NCBI RefSeq assembly: GCF_022581195.2
Contig: NC_061466.1
Span: 6,758,001-6,822,000 of the forward strand
Direction: 5' to 3'
DNA from: Helicoverpa zea
Taxonomy: Eukaryota; Arthropoda; Insecta; Lepidoptera; Noctuidae
DNA length: 64,000 bases
Shown: piece by piece, positions 43,345 to 56,600 of the stretch
How positions within the stretch are numbered: position 1 is the first letter of the stretch
Layout of the letters: each line of letters starts with the position of its first letter
Position numbers and translations under genes: made by a program
Notes under the pieces: model-generated
What the model was told of the DNA's origin: nothing
The model's input: only the letters and a program-made list of their open reading frames with translations
The model's database searches: none

Positions 43345-46179
43345 TTGAATGTTGTACATCAAAATATGCAGGGCTTGTCTGGCAAAGAATTAGAGTTAAG
43401 TTTATTCTTGGAGAACCATAATGTTCATGTTCTATGCTTAACTGAACACTGGCTAAAAGAACATGAAGTTTCATTTATTAATAATAATAATTACACTGTG
43501 CAAAGTGCGTTTGTAAGAAGGAATGCTATTCGAGGCGGGTCTTTAGTTTTAGTTTCAAACTTGTTAAAATGTAAACAACGCCCTGATTTAGATAATCTTT
43601 CTATCGAGCGCACTATTGAGCTGTCTTGCGTGGAACTTGAGCGCTATATTATTGTTTGCGTTTACCGGCCCCCCTTAGGTGACTATAATAAATTCGAATC
43701 AGTTTTTGATGATTTACTTAATAAATTAAAATCAAGCACCAAGGGTAAAATTATATGTGGAGATTTTAATGTTAACATTTTGGAAGATTCTCCTTTAACT
43801 ATAAGACTTTTAAACTTATTCAAGTCGTTTAACCTGGTTAACTTATTTTTTGAACCAACTCGCATTACCGCAACTTCTTCTACATGTTTGGATAACATAT
43901 TTAGCGACACTGAGGCCTCCAATGATTTAGTCATCAACCATCTCTCGTCTGACCACTGTGGACAAAAAGCTAGTTTTCCCATGTTAGTTCACACTAAGCC
44001 ACTTAAAATAGAATGCAGACCCTATTCAGCTAGTCGTTGTGTTAGATTTAAAAGTAACGTAACAAAAAATCTGGAACCTTCTGTTCTTGATAACGATGAC
44101 CCTAACGCCATTTACGGATCTCTATTTGGTGTTATACAGAAAGAGTTCAATTCTACGTTCAAGACCAAAACCTTAAATATTAAAGGTACCTCGGCCAAAT
44201 TCAACCAATGGGCCACTCCAGGTATTTATAAAAGTAGAGCGAGACTATATGAGTTATACGGTATGAAAACTTGTCAATTTGATGATAATTTTGTAGACTA
44301 TGTTAGACAATATTCAAAAATATTTAAAAAGGTCTGTAACTTTGCAAAATCAACGTTTTTAAGTGAATCAATTAAAAACTCCTCAAATAAAATTAAAACA
44401 ACCTGGAGAATCATAAATAATGAAACTGGCAAGTCAGTGAACAATAGAAATAAGTTGGAAATTAAATTAGATGACAAACTTGTTAGTAATGCGGCTGATG
44501 TAGCTAAAGCTTTTAATGAGTTCTTTGCGGATATACCTGTAACCACGACTCGCTCCTTAAACTCATCCTCGACAGACGCTGAACAGCTTATGCGTGCTAG
44601 TGTGCCTCAATGTAATTCTTTGTTTAGTTTTGAACACGTTACTCCAATTGATGTACTAAATGTTTTTAAAACTCTTAAATTAAAAAATACGGGTGATTTT
44701 TGGGATATTTCGATCAAGCTGTTAGGTAATATAATTGACGTGATTGCTCCCTACCTTGCGATTACATTCAACAAGTGCATTGACACTGGTGTTTTTCCTG
44801 ACCTCATGAAACACAGTAAAGTCATACCTCTATTTAAATCAGGAAACAAGACGGACATTACTAATTTCAGACCTATTTCCATCTTACCTGCGTTTAGTAA
44901 AATTTTTGAAAAGTTGATACTCAAGCAGCTGCTACGATATTTCAATGTAAATAGCCTCCTTCATACAGAACAATATGGCTTTACAAAAGGTCGTTCAACC
45001 TCAGATGCTGGTGTTGCCCTTTTAAAACACATTTATAATGCATGGGAAAATTCTCAAAATGCTATTGGGGTCTTCTGTGACCTTTCCAAAGCTTTTGATT
45101 GCGTCCATCACGATACACTTTTACGCAAATTACGCTGTTACGGAGTCCAAAACGGAGCTCTAAACGTAATAGAATCTTATCTCCAACATAGATTGCAATG
45201 TGTAGATGTAAATGGTGCTAAATCATCGGGCCTTCCAGTTCAGCTAGGTGTGCCACAAGGCTCAATATTAGGTCCATTCTTATTCTTAGTGTACATTAAT
45301 GATTTACCTTACCACCTCAAAAATATCTGCGATGTTGTATTATTTGCAGATGACACATCTCTTATCTTCAAAGTTGACAGAAATAGAGAGCAATTTGACG
45401 ACGTAAACAGTGCACTCTCAACAGTTACGCACTGGTTTACAACAAACAATTTAGTACTAAATGCTAAAAAAACAAAATGCATTAAGTTCACTTTGCCTAA
45501 TGTAAAAAACCTAGGTCCTAATGTTATCCTAAACAACGAGGTTCTTCAAACCGTTGCATCTACCGTGTTTTTGGGTATAACAGTTGATACAAAACTTCAG
45601 TGGGGTTCACATATTTCTAGCCTCGCGGGAAGGCTTAGTTCTGCTGCCTATGCCGTCAGAAAAGTTAGACAGTTCACTGACGTCGACACTGCGCGATTAG
45701 TGTATTTCAGCTATTTTCACTGCGTCATGTCCTACGGTATTTTGTTGTGGGGCAAAGCCGCTGATATAGAGAATATATTTATTATACAAAAACGTGCTAT
45801 TCGTGCTATATACAAATTAGGTACCAGAACTTCCCTCAGAGAGTTGTTTAAAGAAATTGGTATTCTCACTGTAGCATCACAGTTCATCTTTGCCAACATT
45901 ATGTATATCAGACAGAACCTACATTTAAATACCAAAAAAAGTGAAGTCCATAGCATTAATACTAGAAATAAGCATAAACTGTGTGTACCCTATCACCGGC
46001 TTCATAAAGTGCATGACACATTTCTGGGTTTAGGTATTCGTTTTTATAATAAGCTTCCTTTGACCTTACAAGAACTGCCGTTTAATAAATTCAAAGAACA
46101 AATTAAGGCTGTTCTTATAAAAAAGGCATATTACACCATCAATGATTATTTGAATGATAAAAATAGTTGGTCGCCATGA
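43345..46179 (+). CDS. LINE ORF2 protein: AP endonuclease and reverse transcriptase
   Basis: 944 residues, the usual size for the group. The start is fixed: the ATG directly follows an in-frame TGA (TGAATG), and only 26 bases separate it from the ORF1 stop, in a different frame, so translation probably depends on reinitiation. The endonuclease (about 1-215) shows HQNMQGL, TEHW (Glu34), YRPP, GDFNVN (Asp140) and SDH (Asp203, His204). The reverse transcriptase (about 455-720) shows FRPISILPAFSKIFEKL, DLSKAFDCV (Asp579), GVPQGSILGP and the FADD active site at 667-670. No zinc knuckle or RNase H is evident after it. The enzyme nicks chromosomal DNA and copies the element RNA into it. All catalytic residues checked are present. 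Confidence 0.93.
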   Translation: MNVVHQNMQGLSGKELELSLFLENHNVHVLCLTEHWLKEHEVSFINNNNYTVQSAFVRRNAIRGGSLVLVSNLLKCKQRPDLDNLSIERTIELSCVELERYIIVCVYRPPLGDYNKFESVFDDLLNKLKSSTKGKIICGDFNVNILEDSPLTIRLLNLFKSFNLVNLFFEPTRITATSSTCLDNIFSDTEASNDLVINHLSSDHCGQKASFPMLVHTKPLKIECRPYSASRCVRFKSNVTKNLEPSVLDNDDPNAIYGSLFGVIQKEFNSTFKTKTLNIKGTSAKFNQWATPGIYKSRARLYELYGMKTCQFDDNFVDYVRQYSKIFKKVCNFAKSTFLSESIKNSSNKIKTTWRIINNETGKSVNNRNKLEIKLDDKLVSNAADVAKAFNEFFADIPVTTTRSLNSSSTDAEQLMRASVPQCNSLFSFEHVTPIDVLNVFKTLKLKNTGDFWDISIKLLGNIIDVIAPYLAITFNKCIDTGVFPDLMKHSKVIPLFKSGNKTDITNFRPISILPAFSKIFEKLILKQLLRYFNVNSLLHTEQYGFTKGRSTSDAGVALLKHIYNAWENSQNAIGVFCDLSKAFDCVHHDTLLRKLRCYGVQNGALNVIESYLQHRLQCVDVNGAKSSGLPVQLGVPQGSILGPFLFLVYINDLPYHLKNICDVVLFADDTSLIFKVDRNREQFDDVNSALSTVTHWFTTNNLVLNAKKTKCIKFTLPNVKNLGPNVILNNEVLQTVASTVFLGITVDTKLQWGSHISSLAGRLSSAAYAVRKVRQFTDVDTARLVYFSYFHCVMSYGILLWGKAADIENIFIIQKRAIRAIYKLGTRTSLRELFKEIGILTVASQFIFANIMYIRQNLHLNTKKSEVHSINTRNKHKLCVPYHRLHKVHDTFLGLGIRFYNKLPLTLQELPFNKFKEQIKAVLIKKAYYTINDYLNDKNSWSP

Positions 46180-47093
46180 TGAACGCAAGACAGCTATATT
46201 AGCTATATTATTTAGATAATTTAAATTTCTCCCATTAAATCTCTTGACTCAATGACATTTATTTTATTTTGATTTATTATTTAATTATTATTTTTTAATG
46301 TTTTTACATTATTGACAAGATACATTCTTTGTATTAATTTTCTGTTTTGGATTTTAGTAAATAATACTACTTAGCGGGAACTGATAATTTAATCTTGATA
46401 TTGAGTTGTGTAGCAGTGAGTACGTCATGCTCCCTTAGACGGCACTGCTTGCGGTAGCGTCGGCGGTCGGGTTGCCTCCCTCCCTCAAAAATGTGCGAGG
46501 GGGGCGATGGCTGATCCTCGCGTTATGCTCGTGAACGGGTGCTGCTTGTGGTGCCAGGTCGTCTTACTGACTATCTATTAGTTTTTTTGTTTTTATTTGT
46601 AAACTCTTTTTATTTTACATATGTTCTGGCTGAGCGGTCTAATTTACTAGTTTACAAAAGAATAGCACATGTAGGTGGGCACTCCCTGATATTCTATTAA
46701 GTGTAAATATTTGGAGGCTATAATTTTCTGTTCATCAAACATATTCAATGCTTGAGTTAGTTAAGGTATGTAGGGTGAGTGCTAGCTAGCATGTGGTGTA
46801 TACATTATTTTTACTGTATTGTCCTCTTTTGTAATATACAAATTAAATTGTATACAAATGTACATATCAAACAATGTTTAAGGTTCTTCTAACCGAACAG
46901 ACAGACATGTGTTGCTGGGGAGTTTGTTGCGCCACTTCTTCTTCCCAGCAAAAACACATAGGAAGTGGTGAAGGGTGGGCGTTTTGGGGGCTGTCTTTTG
47001 TAATTTTTTTTTTGACGTTCGAAAAGTGCTGTTTTGCAGCCAAGTTTGAATAAATGACTTTTGATTTTGATTTGATTTTGATTTTGATTTTGA
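46180..47093 (+). other. 3' UTR of the CR1-type LINE
   Basis: About 900 bases, including a GC-rich section at 46430-46560, then AATAAA and five or so TTTTGA-type units. No coding signal. The microsatellite end is likely the site where reverse transcription is primed. Confidence 0.6.
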
Positions 47094-50000
47094 CATAAAG
47101 TTTCTTGTTTCTTCCTATAAATAATCTACAATTTCAGGATTAAATTTTGTCACAAAACGACGAGCGAGAGTTGGGAACTACTGTAAAATATATTGTAAGA
47201 AAACTTTATTTACAGTTTCATGTCTTACAAATATTTCTCGTAATCCGGGAAACGTAGCCACTAACACTGTAAGCACAAAAGCCGCTTCGCCGACACTACA
47301 GTAAATTTTGGCAAGTTTTCCTTCAGCGAGAATAGCGCTTCAAGCAGTACTTAATCGTTGGGTGCAATGACCTCTGAGGCTTGGATATCTCGGATATAAA
47401 AATCGTAAGAAACAGTAAAAAAAAGAACTTAAGAAAATCTCTTTAAGTCTGCAAATTTATTATTGTCTAAAAACAAATAATGAAATTTTAACATTTTGAT
47501 TAAGTATCATCTACAATAATAAATATATGTGCTCCTGCTCAGTTCAAGATTGAGGATGCTGCCAAAATAATTATTTATTGTTAATTAGAACGCGAAATTG
47601 CGTCAACAAGATAAGTAGCGCCGCTGAACGTAACGAATTAATAAAAGGTTTGTTTATCAATGTCTTGCCTTAAGCACCATCGGCAAACGTTCCTTAATCA
47701 GATTTCAAGATTTATTAATTAATTCGAACACTTTGACAACTTCAAGAGGTTTCGGAAATTCTCTAATTGGTTTAATTTATACTTAAGTCATTCATCACAT
47801 CTTGAATCCAAAACAACGTTTATTAGTTGAAGGTGGGCGAGGGAAAGTAATTAATTAACAAACTTTTAGTGAGACTTTACAACGAGAGGTTTCTTATCAA
47901 TTTGTCTTCCACCGGTGGGCTCCGGCAGATTTCCACCAGATCACTCAATTGTACAAACTTTAAATAACTTTTATTAACAGATTACAATTACGTTGTTAAC
48001 CCTTCGAACCCTTTGAATAGATTGATCGTTTACTCCTCACTTTTGTTTAAATTGTCTTATTGTTAAGGTATTTAAAATAGACAATGCTTAAACCAAGCTT
48101 TGTTTACATTCAAATGTGTAAGCTACGCAACATTAATTCGATATCTAAATACCATATATATGTAAATGGGTAATCTATCTAATGTTATCGACGGGTATGT
48201 AATACATTTTGATTAATGCCAGACAGGTGTGAAATTGAAGTAGCTCTGAGTATTATCAACTGTTTGAGATGTACCTACTTCACTATCCTAGGAATTCAAT
48301 GTATTCCGGGAACGCTTCTGTCATTATCTAATGAGATTGGTATTTATAGCCGAGAATAATATGATGGAGTTTAAACTTTTATAACAGGGAATAATGTTGT
48401 AGGCAATTATCATTTAGGTTAAGCGTTCAAAACGTGGGTGTAAACAAGGTAATTTTTATGTTATTCAGAGGTATACAACGTTATTTTTTGTTTATGCGAA
48501 ACCTGATACACCTATCCAGTATTTTTATGTAAAGAATCTATGTACGAAATTTCAAAACCGTATCATGAAAAATCACAAAGTTATAAGCTTGTTAAGTTAC
48601 GGGACTGTCCGTAAAAATACATATTCACCACAAAACGCACACATGCCGCGCAACGCGATAGCACTGTGCGCTCGCGCCCGCTATGAACTCGCCGTGACCT
48701 TTGCTGTGCGAGAATAAATACTTATTTGTGGTGTCCAACATTCAAAGTTTTTTAGATAATTTTGGGAAAAAATATAACATGGTGTAAAAACTATTGGAAT
48801 CGATTCAGTTACTGATTCTGAACAAACTATATTCAGGTTTCGCACAAACAAAAAATAACGTTGTATATGAATCTGTATTTGTTTGAACGAAATGGATGAG
48901 TTTTATTTCATTCATCTGATCTGTTTCCTTATTAACGATACGTTGTTGCACCATATAAAAATACGAATACTTAATATATGAAATAATGTTATATTTCATC
49001 TAGTCCTGTGCCCTGTAGCAAAATAAGAAAAGGCGTAAAATGACTATATACATTTCTATTTCTTTAAAGACGGTACAACGTCTTATTGTACTATTTTCTT
49101 TTGATTAAAACTTTTACCTTTTTCTCAGAAGGAACATTATTCATTCATCATTACTATCCTTTCGAAAGTTCTGAGAGTTGTGTTCTTTATGTAAGTTGTT
49201 TTCAGATCTTGGCCCAGATGCCTAAGCTTGATTGAATACTTTAGAGATTCTAGGAATCAATTTAACTTCAGTTTTTGAATTATACTTTTGCTTCTGATAC
49301 CTAACTGAAAGTTATGGCCAAGAAATGAGAACTTTTAGTATGGTACATAATATCTGAGCTATTATAGCTGAAGGCGCTAATGGCTAGGCATGGCTGGTTT
49401 GTGACTGTTCTGTAACCACTAAACTGCAAAGTACGGGTAACTTTACTACAAACTCTATTCAAATTCGAAATGATATCAAACCAATCACAATAGACAGACA
49501 TGTATAAATTGTATTCATAAATTGCTAAACTAGACTTGAAGGATGATTGCCCTTGTATTTTTAGGCAACATTCTTATAATAAAGATCAGTCATTTGAAAC
49601 CTATAGAGTACCTACAGAGGCTAAACAAGGAACCATAGTACAGAAGAGAGTTGTTCGTCCATCTAATCTTATTTCCGTTATCCTCGGCGGTCCTACAATC
49701 CTGCCGTGCTTGTTGGACCATAGCTGGCATTAGGGCTATACTCACTTCATAACTCGATAGTTGCCCAACACGGAAGCTAAGGACCCTTTTGTAGACAAGG
49801 CAACACAAATCTCCAATAGAGGCACACGTCACCGACATGTAGAAATAGGGATTACTTCAAGATTAATAACGAGATGGCATAAATAGTATACTATGTATTC
49901 TTTGTATGAATCATAATATGTAGAGAATCTAGTACTAAAACTAGCTCACACTGGACGAAACAGCTGTGTTGTTGTCAAGTGAGCGATAGCCTTAATAAAG

Positions 50001-50410
50001 TGCAAATACTTTTATGAACATAATAATATATGTACTGTGTCAAGGCAACGCGTTAATATTTGCTCGAAAAAGCTTCATCTAATAAAGGTAAGTATAATAT
50101 CAAGTATATTTTCCTGGAAGGACTAGGCAGAGGTGTATAATAGTACACCCACAGTTTACCGTTTATAGGAAGTAAGTTTTTTGCCATCCAGTAAGAATAA
50201 ATTCAACCTTCTGAGAAATACTATTAATAGTAAAAATATCAGTAGCATAAAGCATAGGTAATACAATAACAATAACCTACGATGTATATTCAGTCAGTTA
50301 CTATAATTTTCATCTGTTCAAAAGGCTTCAAAATATAATTCTTTGAACCCATTCGTAAATTAAATATCGAACAAAACCGTTCCTTTTCAGGAGTAACAAC
50401 ACACTTCAGA
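47094..50410. other. Gene-free spacer, nothing recognised
   Basis: AT-rich with a CpG-rich patch near 48640-48710. No repeat or coding signal seen. Confidence 0.4.
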
Positions 50411-50602
50411 TTAAACAATTGAATGACTGTCGACCCGATCATTGGCTATTTTTTTTTTCAAGAAAATCTTGTTTCCAATCAAAGTTTACAGACAGTCTGA
50501 AACAGACAAAATACCTGATTTTTGTACTACCATCCATCGTCATATTAATTTATGAGCTCAAACAAACTATCGGCCTACAAACAGTTTGAGCACGCTGCTC
50601 AA
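50411..50602 (+). repeat. MITE-like family, copy C
   Basis: GACTGTCGACCCGATCATTGGC near the start and CAAACAAACTATCGGCCTAC near the end match both ends of copy B in the same orientation. The internal CAAGAAAATCTTG matches copy A in reverse complement. Shorter than B without its SINE; diverged and non-coding. Confidence 0.5.
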
Positions 50603-53600
50603 AAAAGTGTATTGCAGAATAAATATTACTATTAATTATTATTAATATTAAAAATGGTCTATAAAATGTTAGAAATTACTAACAATAAACAGAAATGGCC
50701 GCGAACATTTCGTCTAGAAATACTCGAGTAAAATTAAATGTAATTTCGCCACAATTCCAAATGTCGTCTTGACAAACGATTTAAAGTTTTCGACTTATCG
50801 GTATGACTTTATCCCCGGAGTCTGGCTTTAAAGTATTTTTATAATTACCTTTTGCCCTTTGTAAGCGGTTAAGTTTGTGGTTTCTACGAATTTGAAGTAC
50901 GGCGAGATTTTAAAAACGTGTCGTCATCCTTTTTGTTTTCATGTTAGTGTTATATATTTATTTGAATAACGGCCAAAGATGGTGGATGTACAGTACATTT
51001 GGTAATTTAATCAGCAAACGTTTATTTTTATTGATTTCGCGAAAAACCTCATTCAAGACATTAAAGCTTGTGTCTACCCTAAAAAAAGAAGGCTTCGAGA
51101 TAGACAGATATCTACGAGTCCCTTTCCCAAAATATACAAACATTTCGACAAGATATTGACCAAAGCGAATAGAGAAAAAACTTCGACAAAGTCATACAAA
51201 TAGCTAAAAAGCCGAGGTACATAATAAATCGTTTGACAAGGTTGCTGTTTTTGTAAATATGCCAGATAGAAGTCTTCTTAGTAATTCCCTTTGTAAAATG
51301 TTGTTTTTGATACTGGGAAATACGATTTATATAAAGGATAGGTTTTTTATTTTATTTTTATATGAAAAGGCTTGAAGTTGAATACTTTATTTTTGTTTGG
51401 ACAGCTCTAGTTCGTAGTTTTATAGTCGTGATTATTTATTAGGCGTGAAGAAGAATCTATTGTTTCCTTTTTGACTATATTTTTAAAGAAAAAGAATGAA
51501 AATATTTTTTCCGTCTGACTACAGTTCAGTTGTGTAAGAAAAGACGAGAAAAACATTTTCGGCAGGCTACAGAGGAGTCTGACTGCAGTTTTAATTGTAT
51601 CCAAATATTTGCACGTACCGTTCATATTGTTAGGTACCTTTACCTCGACCCTTGGGAGTTCATTGACCTAACGAACAAATTGCTCACGGCAGGATCACCT
51701 TTGATGGATGTTATATATCACTACATTAGACATACTTCCCCAAGAGGGAAGGTATAGGTATGTGAACTGAATTAGTACTGTGTTTAACTGTGTGCTATTA
51801 ATCTTATACAATCCAGTAATAGTAATCACATAGAATTTGCGAATCTTAAAACGGAAGATCCAGTACAAGCGGTGTACCACAGGACACATTAGCCTGTTCC
51901 AATATTTATATGTAGTCATACATGATGTACACATGTCACACACTTTTGGTGAAATACGACATTTATACCACAATTCGAATTGTTAGTATTAACTTCTTTG
52001 AAGTGGTCCTTTATTATCGAATCAATTAACAAACACAGCCCAAGTAGGGCATCAATATTGATATATTGTTGACATCCATTATTAGATACACATGTTTCTA
52101 CAAAGGTTTATTGTTTACTGTATTAAAACACGTGTAGTTCAGTGTCGTAGCAGAAATCACGGCGAGAGGTCGATTGTATCGGATTCCATATGTGTGGGAA
52201 ATATCAAAACCAATCATATCGTGGGTTAATAATGTTGAGATTTTTTTTTTAACCGAAGGGTACAGAATAAGGTCCAATATTTATATCTAACAATGAATAT
52301 AAAACTCCATGGAACATATCGTAAATTAATGTCCTGGACTTTTTGTCGAAAACCAACTGAGTCGATTGATGTATTGATCGACTGATCGCTCTTTATGTAT
52401 CTTTTGTATGGACTGGTTTGACATTAACATGTATATGGGTGCAAGGTATCAGACAGACAATATAAAAGGGACAAACAGACTACTTTAAAGTCTTGGTCAT
52501 TTCCGCGTCTCCTGTAACGCTCAATTAAGTTCCTGGAATCGAGTTCCGGAAGAGTTTTCTTATCTCCACTCTAATTATAGTACACAAATAATCGCAAAAT
52601 CTCTTCCCACTTCCTGTCGTTGAAACAAGAGAAACAATATATGCAATTATATATTCCGGAAACGCGGGGCAATTAACATGGAAATTCTCGTTAGCGTTTC
52701 GCAAAGGGGAACTTTTGATGTTAAGGAAGTGGGAAAAAAATTCAAGAGCCGCTCCCAGCCTCATTAACAGGCCTTTAATACTAGTGAGATGCTTCCGGGC
52801 AATGGCTCCGGAAGAATTTTGAGCCGGTTGCATTTTTTAAATCCGTTGTGGGACTCTTTTTGCCGGTCACTACGTATGAAGAATCGCCATGGCAGACGAC
52901 CGCGCAGCCTGAAGTATTTATGTGACGTTTTATAATACCAACTCGTTATTGTTCCACAAAAGCAGAAACTTCTACCAACTATCCAATAGATATGACGTTG
53001 TTATTTCAAAGCGCTAACAATTTATGGACTGTTTATTTGGACGATAAAGGGGTTGGAATATAATTTTAAGATAAAACAGTGAATTGATGAAGTAGCTAAA
53101 CCCTATTATCGATGAAATAAGGGTTGTACACGGTTAGGTATTTGCTTCTGTTTAGTAAATGGAGTGACCGAATTCTAACAAGGCTAGACCCTAGATCCGA
53201 GATAGAAATAACTGAGCCGGACTTCTATTCACGTCTTTATAATAGAGAGAAAGGGATCTGAGGCGCGTGCTGACATTGAACCGTAAACAGTGTTCCAGTG
53301 AAGCCTCCGTACGTGGCTCACCCAAGAATGTTATTAAGTTACATTCTTTGATAACCTTCGCCAAGTTTCGGAATTTTTGCGGCAGTGCTGAATACTCTTT
53401 TACAATATTGTGGCGGAGAATGGAATAAGGGCGAGATAAAGATGAAAATATTTTCGCCGAGAAACATCGGATTGATATTCCATTTTCAACTTTATGGAAT
53501 TTATCATAAAATTCAATTTTGTTTCTTTTTGCAGTAAGCAAATGCCCTAAATAGTCAGTGAAGTCGACTATTAATTCGAAGTATTCAGTTGACTGAATAA

Positions 53601-56600
53601 AAGACTCGTCTCTGCTCTATTTGCTTAACTTGAAATCGAGATTTTCCTTTTATCGAAGTAAATATTTCTGTAGACATTGATTAAATATTTTCATTTATGC
53701 AAGTATTTTGTAAGAAACCAATAAAAGTGATAAATATAAATGAGTTTTTCGGTATCAGTAGAGACTTTTAAGTGTGCTGTCATATGACATAGCTCCGTTT
53801 AACTTTTTCTTTAACAACAAAAGATGGAAGGTTAATCATTGTTTTTGTTAATTTAACATTCCATTAAAAGAAAAGAATGGAACACAAAAAAGACATTAAT
53901 ATAAAACTCCTCATTTACGCAATTCTTTTGAAAAAATAGTAAGTCTGAATGCGCTCGTTTACATTCAACTCGCTAAAAAAGCGATTCCCCTTCAGAAGAC
54001 GGCGCGTCTAAAGTAAAAATAGAATAAAGCGTGGTGCACATCACAAGTAAGGCTTTTAACAGACCGTCTGTGTTGTTGGGAAGTGTCCTCGTTGTTTGGG
54101 GCGATGAAACTAAAGTTTCTAGAACAATAGAGTAATGGTCACTGTTGGTCCACGCGGTGGCGCCACCGTCGACACGACGGAAACTTCCAGACATTTTCTT
54201 TTCTTTCCTGTTGATCGTCCATGTCATCCGGCTTTTATTGTGACTACTATTTGATTAAAAATAACACAATGCCAGTAGTGAGACAGCGGATGGAATTAAG
54301 TCTGTTTTAGTTTTGTTTTTTTATTTAATTTATTTTGCAGTCTTAGTTTACTTGAAAACATATACCTAATTATTTGATATGAATATGTGACATTTATATT
54401 TCTATACAAAATACCACTGCATGCTATTTATAACCTAAATTTTTAAAGGCTCAACAACCGAGGATTTGAATTATTTTTACTTACACTCAACATTTTAAGA
54501 ATTGGACTCAAAAGTAGAAGGCGGACGACAAAGCCACGAGCGCCAGCTTGCTTAAAATAATACCTCTAATCTCTCCTACTCAGTGCGAACAGCTAGCCTG
54601 TAGGTTCAACTAAAAATAAGGCTGGAATTTCTACCTGAAACTTTTCTTCACATTTGTGCTAACACGCTTATTTTATTTGATGACCCCCACCACCTACACA
54701 TGAATCTTAAGACAGCTTATCTCAATATAAATTGAAGTGCCTCTTAAGGACTTGGACGAAACTAAAACTTATAAATATATCTCTAGCTTAGTTTTATTTA
54801 TCGTATAGTTTTTATAAGCCTTGATTTAGGACGCGTTGATCAAACGAAGTTTATCATACGACTAAAAGCAAATAAGCTGTACATTCGTTTGTTCTTTTTC
54901 AATGTTACAACATTTTAGGTCAATGTCAGAAAGGGTTAATCTCTTTCATCTTTTTTTTGCCATGTAGGTCAGTAAGCATTAAAATATAATCACAAGAACT
55001 TGCTTTTTTGAAATATTACAAGTTATGGCAAATTTCTAGCCAAACAATGGATGAAAGGTAAAAAACAACCTGAGAGAAAATAATGGCCATCGAAATGTCA
55101 CGGCCTTCTTTGAATGCAAGAATTATATTCGGAGCTGCGAATCGATAAAGGTGAGGTTTGAAAGGGCCCCGCCCGTGGCGAAATACCTCCGTAGATTCAT
55201 TGAATGCAATAAAATTTTCTGCACAATTGAAACCATTAAAGAGCGTCGCCACTGCGCCGAGCTGAATGTTAATCACGGGCTTGTGTGAATGGAACAATCA
55301 CATTGTGGGAAAGACCTCATTTTTATCCAATTTTCATTTGAAACAAAGAATCTTCGTAAGAATGGAATAGGATTAAAATAATTCAACATATTTCAACGTA
55401 AACTTGTTTCGCAACTAAAAATGCTTGCATTTTCTCGTTTCAAAAACGTAATGCAATTTTTGTTGCGAAATATTTTTTCTCGTCTGTTGACAAAATAAAA
55501 TGTCTTTTAAAATGAAAAGGGCACACGTACGGCACACACTTACAAGTCTTAATTAACTCATAACTAACATCCTTAGGGGAAATCGTTTCTTGTCGTGGCG
55601 TGAGCATCTGACGTAGTAGTCGGTAGAAATGCCTTCGGTCACAAGGAAAACCTTATTTTGCCCGAGTTCCTTTGTCATTAACTGAGTAAATTGTTTTTCC
55701 TGTGCGGGAGTGTCTTGGTTGGATCTAGATTAAGCGGTAAGCCTGGCTAATTCGGTTCAGTCTTTACAAAACTAGCCTGTTATGGGTTTATGTCGCCACA
55801 ATTTTTCGTGGAAAAGTTTATTCTTAAAGTAATTATCTCTCATTCAATTTAATAGAAAAATATTTTAGACTTGAATAATGTCTTGCCGTCGTAACTTTTG
55901 TCACTGCTTTTAAATTACGTAAGAACTTGCACCACAGATAAAATGTAGATTAACATTAATCTGAACACATTACGTTAGTAACAATCTTCTTAATTACAAC
56001 TTAACAATATTAATACGTAATTTACCCAGTAATTCCAAATAGGCATTGCTTCTACAACACAATAGGGATTTACATAATTAATACATAATATAATGAAGGT
56101 ACTTACGTCAATTATTCCATCTTCCACTCCACGACATTATTTGGAATATGCATAAACAACGTCATAGCAATAATTGGTGAACCACACGGGTAACGTTAAG
56201 CTCCATTACGTATTCCATCTAGGAACAAACATGGCGAACAATCAAATAGCACTCTTGATTGATTTCTAAATATAGACCTACCTACAATAATTGGCTAAGA
56301 TAGTAAATATTTACATGTTTACTTGAAGGATGCATTTCTTTACACGCCAAAGTAGCAAGAGTAGAATAAAATATCAAAACGAACACCCCAACAGAATCGA
56401 TATACACTCTTCTTTTTCGGGTCTGGTCCGAAGCCAGCGGATACGATAAATGTCCCATGATCCCATCTCGAGTAACAGAATAAAATGAGTTCCGTTCATT
56501 TTTCGGTGGTCGCACGTCCCTGCAAAGGCTATCGGGTGCAACATTTTTCGTAGGGCCGGCCGACGATTTTCCTTTCATAAATCACGGAGGCACGTGATGT

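Larger units (their letters stand above)
41750..47093 (+). mobile_element. CR1-type LINE with both ORFs intact
   Basis: ORF1 and ORF2 are both uninterrupted, and the 3' end carries an AATAAA at 47049-47054 followed by a TTTTGA microsatellite to 47093. That tail type fits the CR1/L2/Daphne group rather than poly-A-ending Jockey elements. The true 5' end lies somewhere upstream of 41750 and no target duplication was found. Intact frames suggest a young copy. Confidence 0.8.

Noticed and set aside
53191..53541. 116-codon minus-strand frame
   Set aside because: No recognisable domain or codon bias; surrounding sequence gives no gene context.
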